This document shows, one piece after another, positions 1-8,837 of a stretch of 64,000 nucleotides of DNA. The notes below the pieces were generated by a model. The model ran no database searches. It was not told the origin of the DNA and saw only the letters and a list, made by a program, of their open reading frames with translations. Each line of letters starts with the position of its first letter. Position 1 is the stretch's first letter. The stretch lies in the NCBI RefSeq assembly GCF_010994755.1, contig NZ_WHSB02000007.1:248001-312000 (forward strand), read 5' to 3'. This stretch comes from Shinella lacus. Its GTDB lineage: Bacteria; Pseudomonadota; Alphaproteobacteria; Rhizobiales; Rhizobiaceae. A program made the position numbers and the translations under genes.

Positions 1-289
1 ACACTGCAGACATAGGGAGCGTTCGGTACAACTATAGAGAACTGTGATCAGTATATACGCACGTTAAGCGATTGTATAGCCCCTTTTCTACGTATTTTCC
101 GAATCTGTTCTCAGCTATTTTTTTGATATAATTTAAACCTAACAGAATGCAGCGCCTACCGAAAATGAATATTGTTTTGCGTAGCGTCTTCGGATGTTGC
201 GGCATCTGGAAGTTGTTTTACTTGGTCGGCGCTTAACTGGCAGGGGACAGTTCTCTTTAGGTAAATTGTAGAGTCCGGAGAATTTTGCT
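1..289. other. AT-rich leader upstream of the first LuxR-type regulator
   Basis: No supportable gene. The stretch is clearly richer in A+T than the rest of the window, with runs of T around 117-126 and a TATAAT hexamer at 129-134. The hexamer about 17 bases upstream (TGTTCT, 106-111) is a poor -35, so a sigma70-type promoter for the regulator at 290 is possible but weakly supported. A GGAG at about 276-279 precedes the GTG start at 290 and can serve as ribosome binding site. Confidence 0.3.
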
Positions 290-1039
290 GTGGCCGAAAT
301 CGCGGGAATAAACGGATGGAGCTACCGGAAGCCTTCGAATGGCGCAGTCCGGTCGGCAGCTTACAAGTCAGCCAATGCGGCGAAGAGTGCGTTCGGAAGT
401 ACGCGGGTCCTCGATATCATCGATGAGCGCGCCCTCGACCGGGAATGCCTATCACAAAGCCTTGTATCGCACGGTCTCGATATGACGATCGTGCTTTTCA
501 ACTCCATCGAGACTTGGATGGCGAAATATGCCGAAGCATCGAGCGGCGTGCTGATCAATGTCGGCAGCCACGATGTCACCGAGCCGCGCATCGAGGAGGA
601 GATCCGAACGCTCCTCACGCGCTTCCCCGACCTGCCGGTCATCATCCTTTCCGACAGCCATGACCTGCGGCAGGTGCTGACAGCGCTCGAACTCGGCGTC
701 AGGGGCTTCATCCCCTCGGCCGTCGGCATCGCCGTCTGCGTCAAGGCGATCTCGCTGGCACTTTCGGGCGGCATCTTCATCTCCACCGAAAGCCTGCCGG
801 AACTGCGCCGGCTGATGTCCGTCGCCGATCAGCAGGAGCGCAAGCGCGCCGAGATCTTCACCTACCGGGAAGAAGATGTCATCGCGATGCTCAAGCTCGG
901 CAAAGCCAACAAGATCATCGCCTATGAACTCGACCTGCAGGAAAGCACGGTCAAGGTTCATATCCGCAACATCATGAAGAAGCTGAAGGTGCGCAACCGA
1001 ACGGAAGTGATCTTCAAGCTGAACGAACTGTTCGACTGA
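290..1039 (+). CDS. LuxR/FixJ-type transcriptional regulator with degenerate receiver domain
   Basis: A 249-aa regulator starting at GTG 290. The C-terminus (about residues 187-245) is a GerE/LuxR helix-turn-helix with the usual NKIIAYEL...STVKVHIRNIMKKL core. Residues about 38-165 have the size and beta-alpha pattern of a response-regulator receiver. However, the phosphoacceptor Asp at the end of strand 3 reads Asn90 (GVLINVG), and the late conserved Lys is replaced by Ser in an IPS motif, so it probably works without phosphorylation. It is a paralogue of the protein at 8838-9638. It precedes a polysaccharide sugar cassette in the same direction, so control of that cluster is a reasonable inference. 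The partner or ligand is unknown. Confidence 0.85.
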   Translation: MAEIAGINGWSYRKPSNGAVRSAAYKSANAAKSAFGSTRVLDIIDERALDRECLSQSLVSHGLDMTIVLFNSIETWMAKYAEASSGVLINVGSHDVTEPRIEEEIRTLLTRFPDLPVIILSDSHDLRQVLTALELGVRGFIPSAVGIAVCVKAISLALSGGIFISTESLPELRRLMSVADQQERKRAEIFTYREEDVIAMLKLGKANKIIAYELDLQESTVKVHIRNIMKKLKVRNRTEVIFKLNELFD

Positions 1040-1186
1040 GCCCCAGGACCAATCAACATTCAGCCCATGCCGGCCTGCAAACGGCGATTTTCCGCGCTTC
1101 CGGTGCTCACGTCCGAAAGTACGCTGCGCTCCGGCTCACGGAAACTCACCATTTTCGGCACGGCCTGAACTGAATCTCGATTGGTC

Positions 1187-1204
1187 CTACGCCTTTCGGT
1201 CAGG
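1187..1204 (+). promoter_or_regulatory. 18-bp motif, copy 1, upstream of the aminotransferase operon
   Basis: CTACGCCTTTCGGTCAGG occurs here and again, identical and in the same orientation, at 5858-5875. This copy ends 78 bases before the ATG of the aminotransferase at 1283. Because both copies sit in leader regions of the two sugar-biosynthesis operons, I read it as a shared control element, possibly for the flanking LuxR-type regulators. The binding protein is a guess. Confidence 0.45.
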
Positions 1205-1282
1205 TCGCTTTCCCCCAAGAGTGCGGATGCACCCGGCGCTGAAGCGCCGATAGTGCATCGAGGGACCGAACGGGAGAGTTCC

Positions 1283-2653
1283 ATGGACGGCTTCATTCAG
1301 GACTTCGCAAATTCCGACAGGCTCCGCCGGCGTGCCCATTGGGTCATCCCCGGCGGCGCCCATACCTATGCCAAGGGGGACGACCAGTATCCGGTGCTGT
1401 CCCCCGGTTTCATCGTCGAAGGCCATGGCTGCCATGTCTTTGACGTCGATGGAAACGCCTATATCGAATACGGCATGGGCAACCGCGCGGTCGGCCTCGG
1501 CCATGCCTATGCTCCCGTCCTCGATGCCGTGGCACATCAACTGGAGCTCGGCTGCAATTTCACCCGGCCGGCGCGTATCGAGGTCGAGTGCGCCTCGGCC
1601 TTCCTCCAGATGGTGCCCGGCGCGGACATGGTGAAATTCTGCAAGGACGGGTCGGATGCGACCTCGGCGGCGGTTCGCCTCGCACGGGCGGCGACCGGCC
1701 GGGACTATATTGCGCGCTGCCAGGACCATCCGTTCTTCTCCACCGACGACTGGTTCATCGGCACGACGGAGATGAATGCCGGCATTCCCGAGGCCGTGCG
1801 CAACCTGACGCTCGGCTTTCGCTACAACGATCTCGACGACGCGCGCGACCTGTTCGCCCGCCATCCGGGCAAGATCGCCGCCTTCATTCTGGAGGCCTCG
1901 CGCGGCGACGATCCCGCGGAGGGCTATCTCCATGACCTTCAGGAGCTGTGCCACCAGAATGGCGCGCTGTTCATTCTCGACGAGATGATCACCGGCTTCC
2001 GCTGGGCGAGGGGCGGCGCGCAGGAATATTACGGGCTGCGGCCGGACCTTTCCTGCTTCGGCAAGGCGCTCGGCAACGGCTTCGCCATCTCCGCACTTGC
2101 CGGCCGGCGCGAGCTCATGGAGCTCGGCGGCATCGAGCAGGTTGAACGGCCGCGCGTCTTCCTTCTGTCGACCACCCATGGCGCCGAGACCCACGCCATG
2201 GCGGCGGCGATCGCGACGATGCATGTCTATGCGCAGGAGCCGGTCATCTCGCGCCTGCGCCGCCAGGGGCTGCGGCTGAAGGCCGGCATCGAGCAGGCGA
2301 TCGTGCATCACGGCCTCCAGCGCTTCGTCTCCGTCGCGGGGCATCCCGCCTGCCTGACCTATGCCACGCGGGGGCGGGAGGGCACGCCCTCGCAGGCCTT
2401 CCGGACGCTGTTGTTGCAGGAGACCATCCGGCGCGGCGTGCTCGCGCCGTCGCTGGTGGTGAGCTACACCCATGGCGACGACGAGATAGACCAGACCATC
2501 GCGGCCTTCGACGGCGCGCTCGGCGTCTACCACCTGGCCCTCGAGCACGGCATCGAGAACTACCTCGTCGGGCGCCCGTCCGACGTCGTCTTCCGCCGCT
2601 ACAACAGCTTGCCGAACGTTGAGGAACCGGTGGCGGCGGCCCGGACCGCCTGA
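1283..2653 (+). CDS. Class III PLP aminotransferase (glutamate-1-semialdehyde aminotransferase-like)
   Basis: A 456-aa fold-type I PLP enzyme of the class III family. Visible landmarks are the ring-stacking region [13 protein letters not shown] (about 123-135), the cofactor Asp in [10 protein letters not shown] (Asp233) and the Schiff-base Lys261 in [10 protein letters not shown]. The frame opens further upstream, but ATG 1283 is chosen because GGGAGAG lies just before it and the conserved domain begins there. Relatives next to sugar genes are commonly annotated as glutamate-1-semialdehyde 2,1-aminomutase-like. Heme synthesis is unlikely here; transamination of a keto-sugar or its side chain fits the neighbours better. 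It is first of three same-strand genes (1283-5208). Confidence 0.8.
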   Translation: MDGFIQDFANSDRLRRRAHWVIPGGAHTYAKGDDQYPVLSPGFIVEGHGCHVFDVDGNAYIEYGMGNRAVGLGHAYAPVLDAVAHQLELGCNFTRPARIEVECASAFLQMVPGADMVKFCKDGSDATSAAVRLARAATGRDYIARCQDHPFFSTDDWFIGTTEMNAGIPEAVRNLTLGFRYNDLDDARDLFARHPGKIAAFILEASRGDDPAEGYLHDLQELCHQNGALFILDEMITGFRWARGGAQEYYGLRPDLSCFGKALGNGFAISALAGRRELMELGGIEQVERPRVFLLSTTHGAETHAMAAAIATMHVYAQEPVISRLRRQGLRLKAGIEQAIVHHGLQRFVSVAGHPACLTYATRGREGTPSQAFRTLLLQETIRRGVLAPSLVVSYTHGDDEIDQTIAAFDGALGVYHLALEHGIENYLVGRPSDVVFRRYNSLPNVEEPVAAARTA

Positions 2654-2784
2654 CCCTGTCTAAAAGAAGTAGGCTTTGTAACCCAGTGCCTCCTTCCGGT
2701 GCGCAGCGCCGTCTTTGTCATCAATCGTGCTCCGCTGCGCACCGTTTTAGCATCCCTTTACAATCACGATGGGGAGATCCGGAT

Positions 2785-3855
2785 ATGAAGGTGCTTGTCA
2801 CGGGACACCAAGGCTATATCGGCGCCGTCATGGTGCCGATCCTCCTGCAGGCGGGGCACGACGTGCATGGCTACGACAGCCGGCTCTACCGCCGCTGCGC
2901 CTATGCGCCCGGCGGCCCGATGACCGAGGTTCCCTCCGTCCTGAAGGACGTGCGCGACATTACGGCCCGCGACCTCGAAGGTTTCGACGCGGTCGTGCAT
3001 CTCGCGGCGCTGTCGAACGATCCGCTGAGCAACCTCGATCCGGACGTCACCTACGATATCAACCACAAGGGTAGCGTGCGGGTTGCGCGCGCCGCAAGGG
3101 AGGCCGGCGTCAGCCGCTTTCTCTTCGCCTCTTCGTGCAGCAATTACGGCCTTGCCGGGGACGATCTCGTCAACGAGGATGCGCCGCTCAACCCGGTCTC
3201 GGCCTATGGCATTTCCAAGGTCCGGGCGGAGGGGGATATCGGCGCGCTTGCGGATCGCAACTTCTGCACCGTCTTCCTCAGGCCGGCGACGGCCTATGGC
3301 CTGTCGCCCATGCTGCGCTTCGATATCGTGCTGAACAACCTCGTCGCCTGGGCGGTCACCAAGAGCCTCATCCTGCTGAAATCGGACGGCACGCCGTGGC
3401 GGCCGATCGTGCATGTCGAGGACATTTCCCGCGCCTTCCTGGCGGCGCTGGAGGCGCCGCGGGAGGTCGTCTTCAACCAGGCCTTCAATGTCGGCCAGAC
3501 CGCACACAACTACCGCATCCGCGACATCGCCGACGTGGTGGCCGAGACCGTGCCGGGCTGCCGGCTGGAATATGCCAGCGAGGCAGGCCCCGATCCACGT
3601 TCTTATCGTGTCGATTTCGGCAAGATCGCGCGGATGCTTCCGGCGTTCCGCCCGCAATGGGACGTGGTCGCCGGCGCCCGCCAGCTCTACGCCGCCTATG
3701 GCAGCGGCGGGCTGAGCATGGAAGAGTTCGAAGGGCCGCGCTACCAGCGCATCAGCCATATCCGCGATCTCCTGCGCAGCAACACGATCGACCCGGATCT
3801 GCGCTGGCTGCCGGCGGCGGAAAGCCCGGCGGCGTTGCGACAGGCGCATGCCTGA
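2785..3855 (+). CDS. NAD-dependent sugar epimerase/dehydratase (extended SDR family)
   Basis: A 356-aa extended short-chain dehydrogenase. The Rossmann motif TGHQGYIG is at residues 6-13. Catalytic YxxxK is Tyr141/Lys145 (AYGISK), with the active-site serine region ASSCSNYG at 115-122. ATG 2785 follows GGGGAG at 2771-2776 and removes an unlikely 33-residue extension. It acts on a nucleotide-linked sugar; epimerase versus 4,6-dehydratase cannot be decided from motifs. No separate CDP-glucose 4,6-dehydratase is present although a cytidylyltransferase is (7285), so this SDR is a candidate for that step. It is followed after 9 bases by the DUF4910 gene. Confidence 0.85.
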   Translation: MKVLVTGHQGYIGAVMVPILLQAGHDVHGYDSRLYRRCAYAPGGPMTEVPSVLKDVRDITARDLEGFDAVVHLAALSNDPLSNLDPDVTYDINHKGSVRVARAAREAGVSRFLFASSCSNYGLAGDDLVNEDAPLNPVSAYGISKVRAEGDIGALADRNFCTVFLRPATAYGLSPMLRFDIVLNNLVAWAVTKSLILLKSDGTPWRPIVHVEDISRAFLAALEAPREVVFNQAFNVGQTAHNYRIRDIADVVAETVPGCRLEYASEAGPDPRSYRVDFGKIARMLPAFRPQWDVVAGARQLYAAYGSGGLSMEEFEGPRYQRISHIRDLLRSNTIDPDLRWLPAAESPAALRQAHA

Positions 3856-3864
3856 GGCCGCGCG

Positions 3865-5208
3865 ATGAACGAAGTTCCAAGGGTCGACGACGGCATAGTG
3901 CGGGAGGGGCCTGCCGATCTCGGCGGTGAGCTTCATGCCCTGGTCTCGCGGCTGTTTCCGATCTGCCGCAGCATCACCGGCGAAGGGGTTCGCGAGACGC
4001 TGGCGATCCTGTCGGAGCACATTGACATCGCCGTGAGGGAAGTGCCCTCCGGCACGCCGGTCTTCGACTGGACGGTGCCGCAGGAATGGACCGTGCGAAA
4101 CGCCCATATCCGCACGGCGAGCGGCAGGGTCGTGGTGGATTTCGCCCAATCCAACCTGCACCTCGTCAGCTACAGCGAGCCCGTCGCCCGCCGCATGCCG
4201 CTCTCGGAACTGCGTGCACATCTCCACACGTTGCCGGACCAGCCCGACCTGATCCCCTACAGGACCAGCTATTACCGCCGGGACTGGGGCTTTTGCATGC
4301 GCCATCGCGACTATCTCGCGCTGGAGGAGGGCGACTACGACGTCTTCATCGACACCACCCTTGCCGATGGTTCGCTCACCTATGGCGAGGTCTTCCTGCC
4401 GGGCACGACGGAGCGCGAGGTGCTGCTCACCGCCCATATCTGCCATCCCTCGCTCGCTAACGACAATTGTTCCGGCCTCGCCGTGCTGACCCTCCTCGCA
4501 AGGATGCTTGCCGGGCGGCAAAACCGCTACGGCTATCGCTTCCTTTTTGCTCCCGGCACGATCGGCGCGCTCTGCTGGCTTGCCGGCAACGAGGACAGGC
4601 TTGCCGGCATCGACCACAGCCTCGTCGTCTCCTGCATCGGCGACGCCGGCGGGCCGGTCTACAAGCGCAGCCGCCGCGGCGACGCGATGATCGACCGCGT
4701 CATGGAAAGCGTGCGCTGCGCCGGACGAAAGGTGACGATGCTCGATTTCAGCCCCTACGGTTATGACGAACGGCAGTTCTGTTCGCCGGGCTTCAACCTG
4801 CCGGTCGGACTTCTCCAGCGCAGCGCCTTCGGCACCTTCCCCGAATATCACACCTCCGCCGACAACCTGGATCTCGTACGACCGGACCATCTCGCATCCT
4901 CCTTCCGGATGATCACGGATATCATCGACATACTCGAAACCGACTGGGTGCCGCTCAACCTCTCGCCGAAGGGGGAGCCGCAACTTGGGCGACGGGGGCT
5001 CTATTCGGCAACGGGAGGGCACAAGACGACCTCCGACATCACCATGGCCTATCTCTGGGTGCTGAACCTGGCGGACGGCAGCCATGGCCTGCTCGATATT
5101 GCCAGCCGCTCCGGCCTGCCGTTCGCGGATATCGCCTACGCCGCCGACCGACTGAAACAATGCGGACTGCTCGGTAAAGCGGAGGATTCCGTTAACCGTC
5201 AAACGTGA
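3865..5208 (+). CDS. DUF4910 / DUF2172 aminopeptidase-like protein with C-terminal winged helix
   Basis: A 447-aa member of the DUF4910 family, an M28-like zinc aminopeptidase fold with an inserted DUF2172 domain and a C-terminal winged helix. Likely metal ligands are in HICHPSLANDN (His191, His194, Asp200) and EYHTSADN (His329). There is no signal peptide, so it is cytoplasmic. Proteins of this family often sit in polysaccharide or glycan gene clusters. Their substrate is not established, and a deacylase or amidase acting on an amino-sugar derivative is as plausible as a peptidase. It is the last gene of the operon, and its final 10 bases overlap the convergent RmlC-like gene. Confidence 0.8.
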   Translation: MNEVPRVDDGIVREGPADLGGELHALVSRLFPICRSITGEGVRETLAILSEHIDIAVREVPSGTPVFDWTVPQEWTVRNAHIRTASGRVVVDFAQSNLHLVSYSEPVARRMPLSELRAHLHTLPDQPDLIPYRTSYYRRDWGFCMRHRDYLALEEGDYDVFIDTTLADGSLTYGEVFLPGTTEREVLLTAHICHPSLANDNCSGLAVLTLLARMLAGRQNRYGYRFLFAPGTIGALCWLAGNEDRLAGIDHSLVVSCIGDAGGPVYKRSRRGDAMIDRVMESVRCAGRKVTMLDFSPYGYDERQFCSPGFNLPVGLLQRSAFGTFPEYHTSADNLDLVRPDHLASSFRMITDIIDILETDWVPLNLSPKGEPQLGRRGLYSATGGHKTTSDITMAYLWVLNLADGSHGLLDIASRSGLPFADIAYAADRLKQCGLLGKAEDSVNRQT

Positions 5209-5732
5209 TTTAGGAGCGGCCAGGCCCTGTCCTTGTCCGAGATCACGGCCGGTTTTGCCGGCCAGTCGATCGAAAAGGCGGGATCGTCGTAGCGGGCGCC
5301 GGAGGCTGCGTCGGGCGCGTAGCGCGTCGAGATGAGGTAGCCGACCGCAGCATTCTCCGTCAGCGACAGGAAGCCGTGCGCAAAGCCCTGGGGAATGTAG
5401 AACTGGCGCATGTTTTCCGCACTCAGTTCCGCCGCCGTCCAGCGGCCGTAAGTGGGCGATTGCGGGCGCAGGTCCACCGCCACGTCCCAGATCGCGCCCG
5501 TAAGGCACGATACCAGCTTCACCTCCTGGTGCGGCTCCTTCTGGAAGTGCAGGCCGCGAAGCGTGTGTTTTTGCGTCGAGCGGGAGAGGCTGTGCTGGAC
5601 GAAGCGGGTTTCGAGCCCATGCTGCTCCATCTCGTCGGCGCAGAAGGTCCGGGCGAAGGAACCGCGCTCGTCACGGACGGGAGAGGCTTCGATTAGCCAG
5701 ACGCCATCGAGATCGGTCCTGGTGAAAAGCAT
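5199..5732 (-). CDS. rfbC: dTDP-4-dehydrorhamnose 3,5-epimerase-like protein (RmlC family)
   Basis: A 177-aa cupin of full RmlC length. The catalytic His motif LRGLHFQ (about 58-64) and the downstream IPQGFAHGFLSL are both present. The family epimerises C3 and C5 of a 4-keto-6-deoxyhexose nucleotide. No rmlA, rmlB or rmlD lies in the window, so the substrate may be a CDP- rather than dTDP-sugar made by the neighbouring genes. It points against the surrounding operons and overlaps the 3' end of the DUF4910 gene by 10 bases. Its promoter must lie in 5733-5992, shared with the divergent methyltransferase gene. Confidence 0.88.
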   Translation of the reverse strand: MLFTRTDLDGVWLIEASPVRDERGSFARTFCADEMEQHGLETRFVQHSLSRSTQKHTLRGLHFQKEPHQEVKLVSCLTGAIWDVAVDLRPQSPTYGRWTAAELSAENMRQFYIPQGFAHGFLSLTENAAVGYLISTRYAPDAASGARYDDPAFSIDWPAKPAVISDKDRAWPLLNHV

Positions 5733-5857
5733 GTGATTCTCCCCTTTTTCGGCGCCATCCTGCCCGATGCGGAGCGCCTGCCAAGTGGGGTTTCCGGGGT
5801 AGACCGGTACGTGCGGTTTAGGCTTGGTTAAGGTTCGCTTACACGCGTTTCAGAGTG

Positions 5858-5875
5858 CTACGCCTTTCGGTCAGG
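5858..5875 (+). promoter_or_regulatory. 18-bp motif, copy 2, upstream of the methyltransferase operon
   Basis: Exact second copy of CTACGCCTTTCGGTCAGG (first at 1187-1204), here 117 bases before the ATG at 5993, in the divergent region between the RmlC-like gene and the methyltransferase. The agreement extends a little to the left (GT, one mismatch, CTACG). Right of it, 5885-5910 is AT-rich (TTCATATAGTAGTATCG) and could hold a -10 region. Confidence 0.45.
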
Positions 5876-5992
5876 GTAGAATGTTCATATAGTAGTATCG
5901 AAGGGTTTTTAGGCTGCGCTTACTCTGCCAACACGTCGAGAAACGGTCCCCGAAGGGCTTGAGGACCGAAAATCACTGTTGGAGGCGTTGCC

Positions 5993-7288
5993 ATGAACTT
6001 GCAGGCCGGCCATTCGCTCTCGAATTCACACAATTTGTCGCTTCGGCCGGCGTGCCGGCTGTGCGGCGCTACCCTGAAACACACCGTCGTCGACCTCGGC
6101 ATGTCACCGCCATGCGAAAGTTTCCGGCAGGAAAGCGAACTTGGGCTGATGGAGGCCTATTATCCGCTGCATGCGCGGGTCTGCGAGGCCTGCCTGCTCG
6201 TCCAGCTGGAAGAGTTCGTCAGCCCGGAAAGCATCTTCGAGGAGTATGCCTACTTCTCCTCCTACTCCACCAGCTGGGTGGCGCATGCGGAGCGCTATTG
6301 CGAAGAGGTGATCAACCGCTTCGCCCTCGACAGGCACAGCTTCGTCGTGGAGCTCGCAAGCAATGACGGCTACCTCCTGCAGCATTTCGTGGCGCGCGAC
6401 ATTCCCGTGCTCGGCGTCGAGCCGGCCAGAAACGTCGCCGATGCCGCGATCGCCAGGGGCATCCCGACGCGGGTCGCCTTCTTCGGCAAGCGCCTTGCCG
6501 GCGAGATGGCCGCAGCCGGCCAGAAGGCCGACCTGATCGTCGCCAACAACGTGCTGGCCCAAGTGCCCGACATCAACGACTTCCTGGCGGGCATGAAGCG
6601 CATCCTGAAGCCGCAGGGCGTCGTGACCATCGAATTCCCGCATGTCGCCACGCTGATTGCGGAAAACCAGTTCGACCAGATCTATCACGAGCATTTCTCG
6701 TATTTCTCGCTGTTCACGGTGCAGATCGCCGCAAGGGTGCACGGCCTGGAGATCTTCGACGTCGAGGAACTGCCCACCCATGGCGGTTCGCTGCGGGTCT
6801 ATCTCGGCCATGCCGGCCGCTGCGGGGTGATCAGCCCGAATGTCGCCGGCCTGCTGGGGCAGGAGCGCCGCGCCGGCCTGCACGACGTGGAGGCCTACAC
6901 GTCCTTCTCCGTCCGGGCGCGGCAGGCCAAGCGCAACCTGCTCTATTACCTCATCAGCGTGAAGGAGCGCGGCGGCCGCATCTGCGGCTATGGCGCGCCG
7001 GGCAAGGGCAATACGCTTCTGAACTATTGCGGCATCGGCACGGATTTCCTGGATTTCACGGTCGACCGCAATCCCTACAAACACGGCCGCTACACGCCGG
7101 GCATGCACATACCGATCCTGCCCGTCGAGGCGATCGACACGCACCGGCCGGACTACATTCTCATCCTGCCCTGGAACCTGAAGGCCGAAATCATCGGCCA
7201 GATGCGCCATGTCGGCGAATGGGGCGCGAAGTTCATCGTGCCGATCCCCGAAGTCAGTGTGCTCGATCCGCTGGAGGTGCTGTCATGA
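5993..7288 (+). CDS. NDP-hexose C-methyltransferase (zinc-finger class I SAM methyltransferase)
   Basis: 431 aa with the three-part layout of sugar C-methyltransferases such as TylC3/NovU/EvaC. An N-terminal zinc-binding domain has CRLC (Cys21, Cys24) and CEAC (Cys64, Cys67). The SAM-binding core begins ELASNDGYLLQHF (about 119-131). The C-terminal Rossmann-like domain carries GYGAPGKGNTLL (about 331-342). Such enzymes add a methyl group to C3 or C5 of a 4-keto-6-deoxy nucleotide sugar, which predicts a branched sugar product. ATG 5993 follows GGAGGCG. The stop overlaps the start of the cytidylyltransferase (ATGA), implying translational coupling. Confidence 0.88.
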   Translation: MNLQAGHSLSNSHNLSLRPACRLCGATLKHTVVDLGMSPPCESFRQESELGLMEAYYPLHARVCEACLLVQLEEFVSPESIFEEYAYFSSYSTSWVAHAERYCEEVINRFALDRHSFVVELASNDGYLLQHFVARDIPVLGVEPARNVADAAIARGIPTRVAFFGKRLAGEMAAAGQKADLIVANNVLAQVPDINDFLAGMKRILKPQGVVTIEFPHVATLIAENQFDQIYHEHFSYFSLFTVQIAARVHGLEIFDVEELPTHGGSLRVYLGHAGRCGVISPNVAGLLGQERRAGLHDVEAYTSFSVRARQAKRNLLYYLISVKERGGRICGYGAPGKGNTLLNYCGIGTDFLDFTVDRNPYKHGRYTPGMHIPILPVEAIDTHRPDYILILPWNLKAEIIGQMRHVGEWGAKFIVPIPEVSVLDPLEVLS

Positions 7289-8097
7289 AGGTGGTGCTTT
7301 TCTGCGGCGGCCGCGGCACGCGCATCCGGGACTATTCGGAAAGCATACCCAAGCCGATGATCCCGCTCGGCGCGCAGCCCATCCTGCGCCATGTCATGCA
7401 ATATTACGCCTCCTACGGCCATGACGATTTCACCCTGTGCCTCGGCTACAAGTCGAACGTCATCAAGGATTTCTTCCTGAACTGCCGGCCACAGACCTTT
7501 TCGGATTGCGTCGTCTCCGGCGAGGGCAGGGTCGAGCTCCTGGGCGATGCGCAGCAGCAATGGCGCATCGCGCTGATCGACACCGGAATCTGGCGCAATA
7601 TCGGCGAACGCCTCTGGGCGGTGCGCGAGCAGGTGAAGGGCGAGCGCATGTTCCTCGCCAATTACAGCGACGGCCTCACCGACGTCGATCTCGACGACAT
7701 GGTCGCCCGCTTCGAGGCAAGCGGCAAGATCGCCTGCTTCCTGGCTGTGCGCCCGCCGCTGACCTACCACATCGCCGATATCGACGAGACCGGCCGGGTG
7801 CGCGAGTTCCGCTCGTCCGAGACCTCGGAAATCTGGATCAACGGCGGCTACTTCCTGATGCGCCGCGAGATTTTCGACTACATGCGGGAAGGCGAGGAGC
7901 TGGTGCTCGAACCCTTCCTGCGGCTGATCGCGGACGACATGCTGATGGCCTACAAACACGAGGGCTTCTGGCGCTCGATGGATACGCTGCGCGACTGGCA
8001 GATGCTGGAGGAAATGGTCGAACGCGGCGAGATGCCGTGGGTCCGCCAGGTTCCGGGCGAGCGTGTCTCGAACCTTCGCGTGGCAGGCCGGTCATGA
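7285..8097 (+). CDS. rfbF: Glucose-1-phosphate cytidylyltransferase
   Basis: A 270-aa nucleotidyltransferase that makes CDP-glucose from CTP and glucose-1-phosphate, the entry step to CDP-deoxysugars. The N-terminal nucleotide loop reads FCGGRGTRIRDY and is followed by IPKPMIPLG, as in RfbF. The metal/sugar region NYSDGLTDVDLD and WINGGYFLM are also typical. ATG 7285 is chosen because it overlaps the previous stop and has GGAGGT 6-8 bases upstream; longer in-frame openings run through the methyltransferase. It is coupled to the next gene by another ATGA overlap. Confidence 0.9.
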   Translation: MKVVLFCGGRGTRIRDYSESIPKPMIPLGAQPILRHVMQYYASYGHDDFTLCLGYKSNVIKDFFLNCRPQTFSDCVVSGEGRVELLGDAQQQWRIALIDTGIWRNIGERLWAVREQVKGERMFLANYSDGLTDVDLDDMVARFEASGKIACFLAVRPPLTYHIADIDETGRVREFRSSETSEIWINGGYFLMRREIFDYMREGEELVLEPFLRLIADDMLMAYKHEGFWRSMDTLRDWQMLEEMVERGEMPWVRQVPGERVSNLRVAGRS

Positions 8098-8747
8098 AAG
8101 CGTTGCCCATGGCGTCTGCCGGCCACCGGTTGCGCATCCTGTGCCTGGGCGCGCATGCCGACGACATCGAGATCGGTGCCGGCGGCACGATCCTCGGTCT
8201 GATCGCCGCGGGCGTGAAGCTGGAGGTCCACTGGTGCGTCATGAGTGCCACCACGGAGCGCGCGGCCGAGACGCGGCGCTCGGCGGCAGCCTTCCTCGAA
8301 GGCGCTGCTTCGGCCACGGTCGAGGTGTGCGGTTTCGAGGACAGCTACTTCCCGAGCCAGAGCCGCGAGATCAAGGTTTTCCTGCTGGATTTGCGCGAAA
8401 GAGTAGAGCCGGACGTCATTTTTACCCATAGCCGGCGGGATGCGCATCAAGATCATCGAGAGCTAAATAAGTTAACAATGAATATATTCAGGGACCACTT
8501 CGTCTTAGAATATGAGATCCCGAAATGGGACGGGGACATCACGGAACGCAATGCCTACGTACCCCTGTTGCCCGGCGTGATCGATCGAAAGATCGACCTG
8601 CTCATGGAGCACTTCGCCACGCAGAGGTCCAAGGATTGGTTCCACGAGGATGTCTTTCGGGGTTTGGCCCGCATGCGTGGAATGGAATGCCGGTCGCCTT
8701 CGCTCTTCGCGGAAGCTTTCACGGTCCGCAAGATGGCTCTTGCGTAA
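8094..8747 (+). CDS. PIG-L family (LmbE-like) N-deacetylase
   Basis: A 217-aa PIG-L/LmbE protein. The zinc motif AHADDIE (His21, Asp23, Asp24) near the N-terminus and the distal DAHQDH pair match the family's AHPDDxE...HxDH. Members remove acetyl or similar groups from N-acylated sugars. The start overlaps the upstream stop (ATGA), so it is the third gene of a tightly coupled trio. The stretch 8457-8517 is unusually AT-rich and uses AAT, TTA, ACA, ATA and AGG codons that are rare in the surrounding genes, although the frame is intact. This hints at recent acquisition or recombination within the gene. Confidence 0.85.
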   Translation: MKALPMASAGHRLRILCLGAHADDIEIGAGGTILGLIAAGVKLEVHWCVMSATTERAAETRRSAAAFLEGAASATVEVCGFEDSYFPSQSREIKVFLLDLRERVEPDVIFTHSRRDAHQDHRELNKLTMNIFRDHFVLEYEIPKWDGDITERNAYVPLLPGVIDRKIDLLMEHFATQRSKDWFHEDVFRGLARMRGMECRSPSLFAEAFTVRKMALA

Positions 8748-8837
8748 CAAAGCGGCACAGATCGCCGTAGTTCTATCTTGGATGTGGATGGCAGGTACAG
8801 ACTCGTAAATTCGACCAGGAATCTAGTGAGGGGTATC

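Noticed and set aside
2764-5508. Very long minus-strand open frame opposite the aminotransferase-side operon
   Set aside because: It is antisense to two well-supported genes and its protein is Arg/Ala/Asp-rich with no domain; a GC-rich codon-position artefact.
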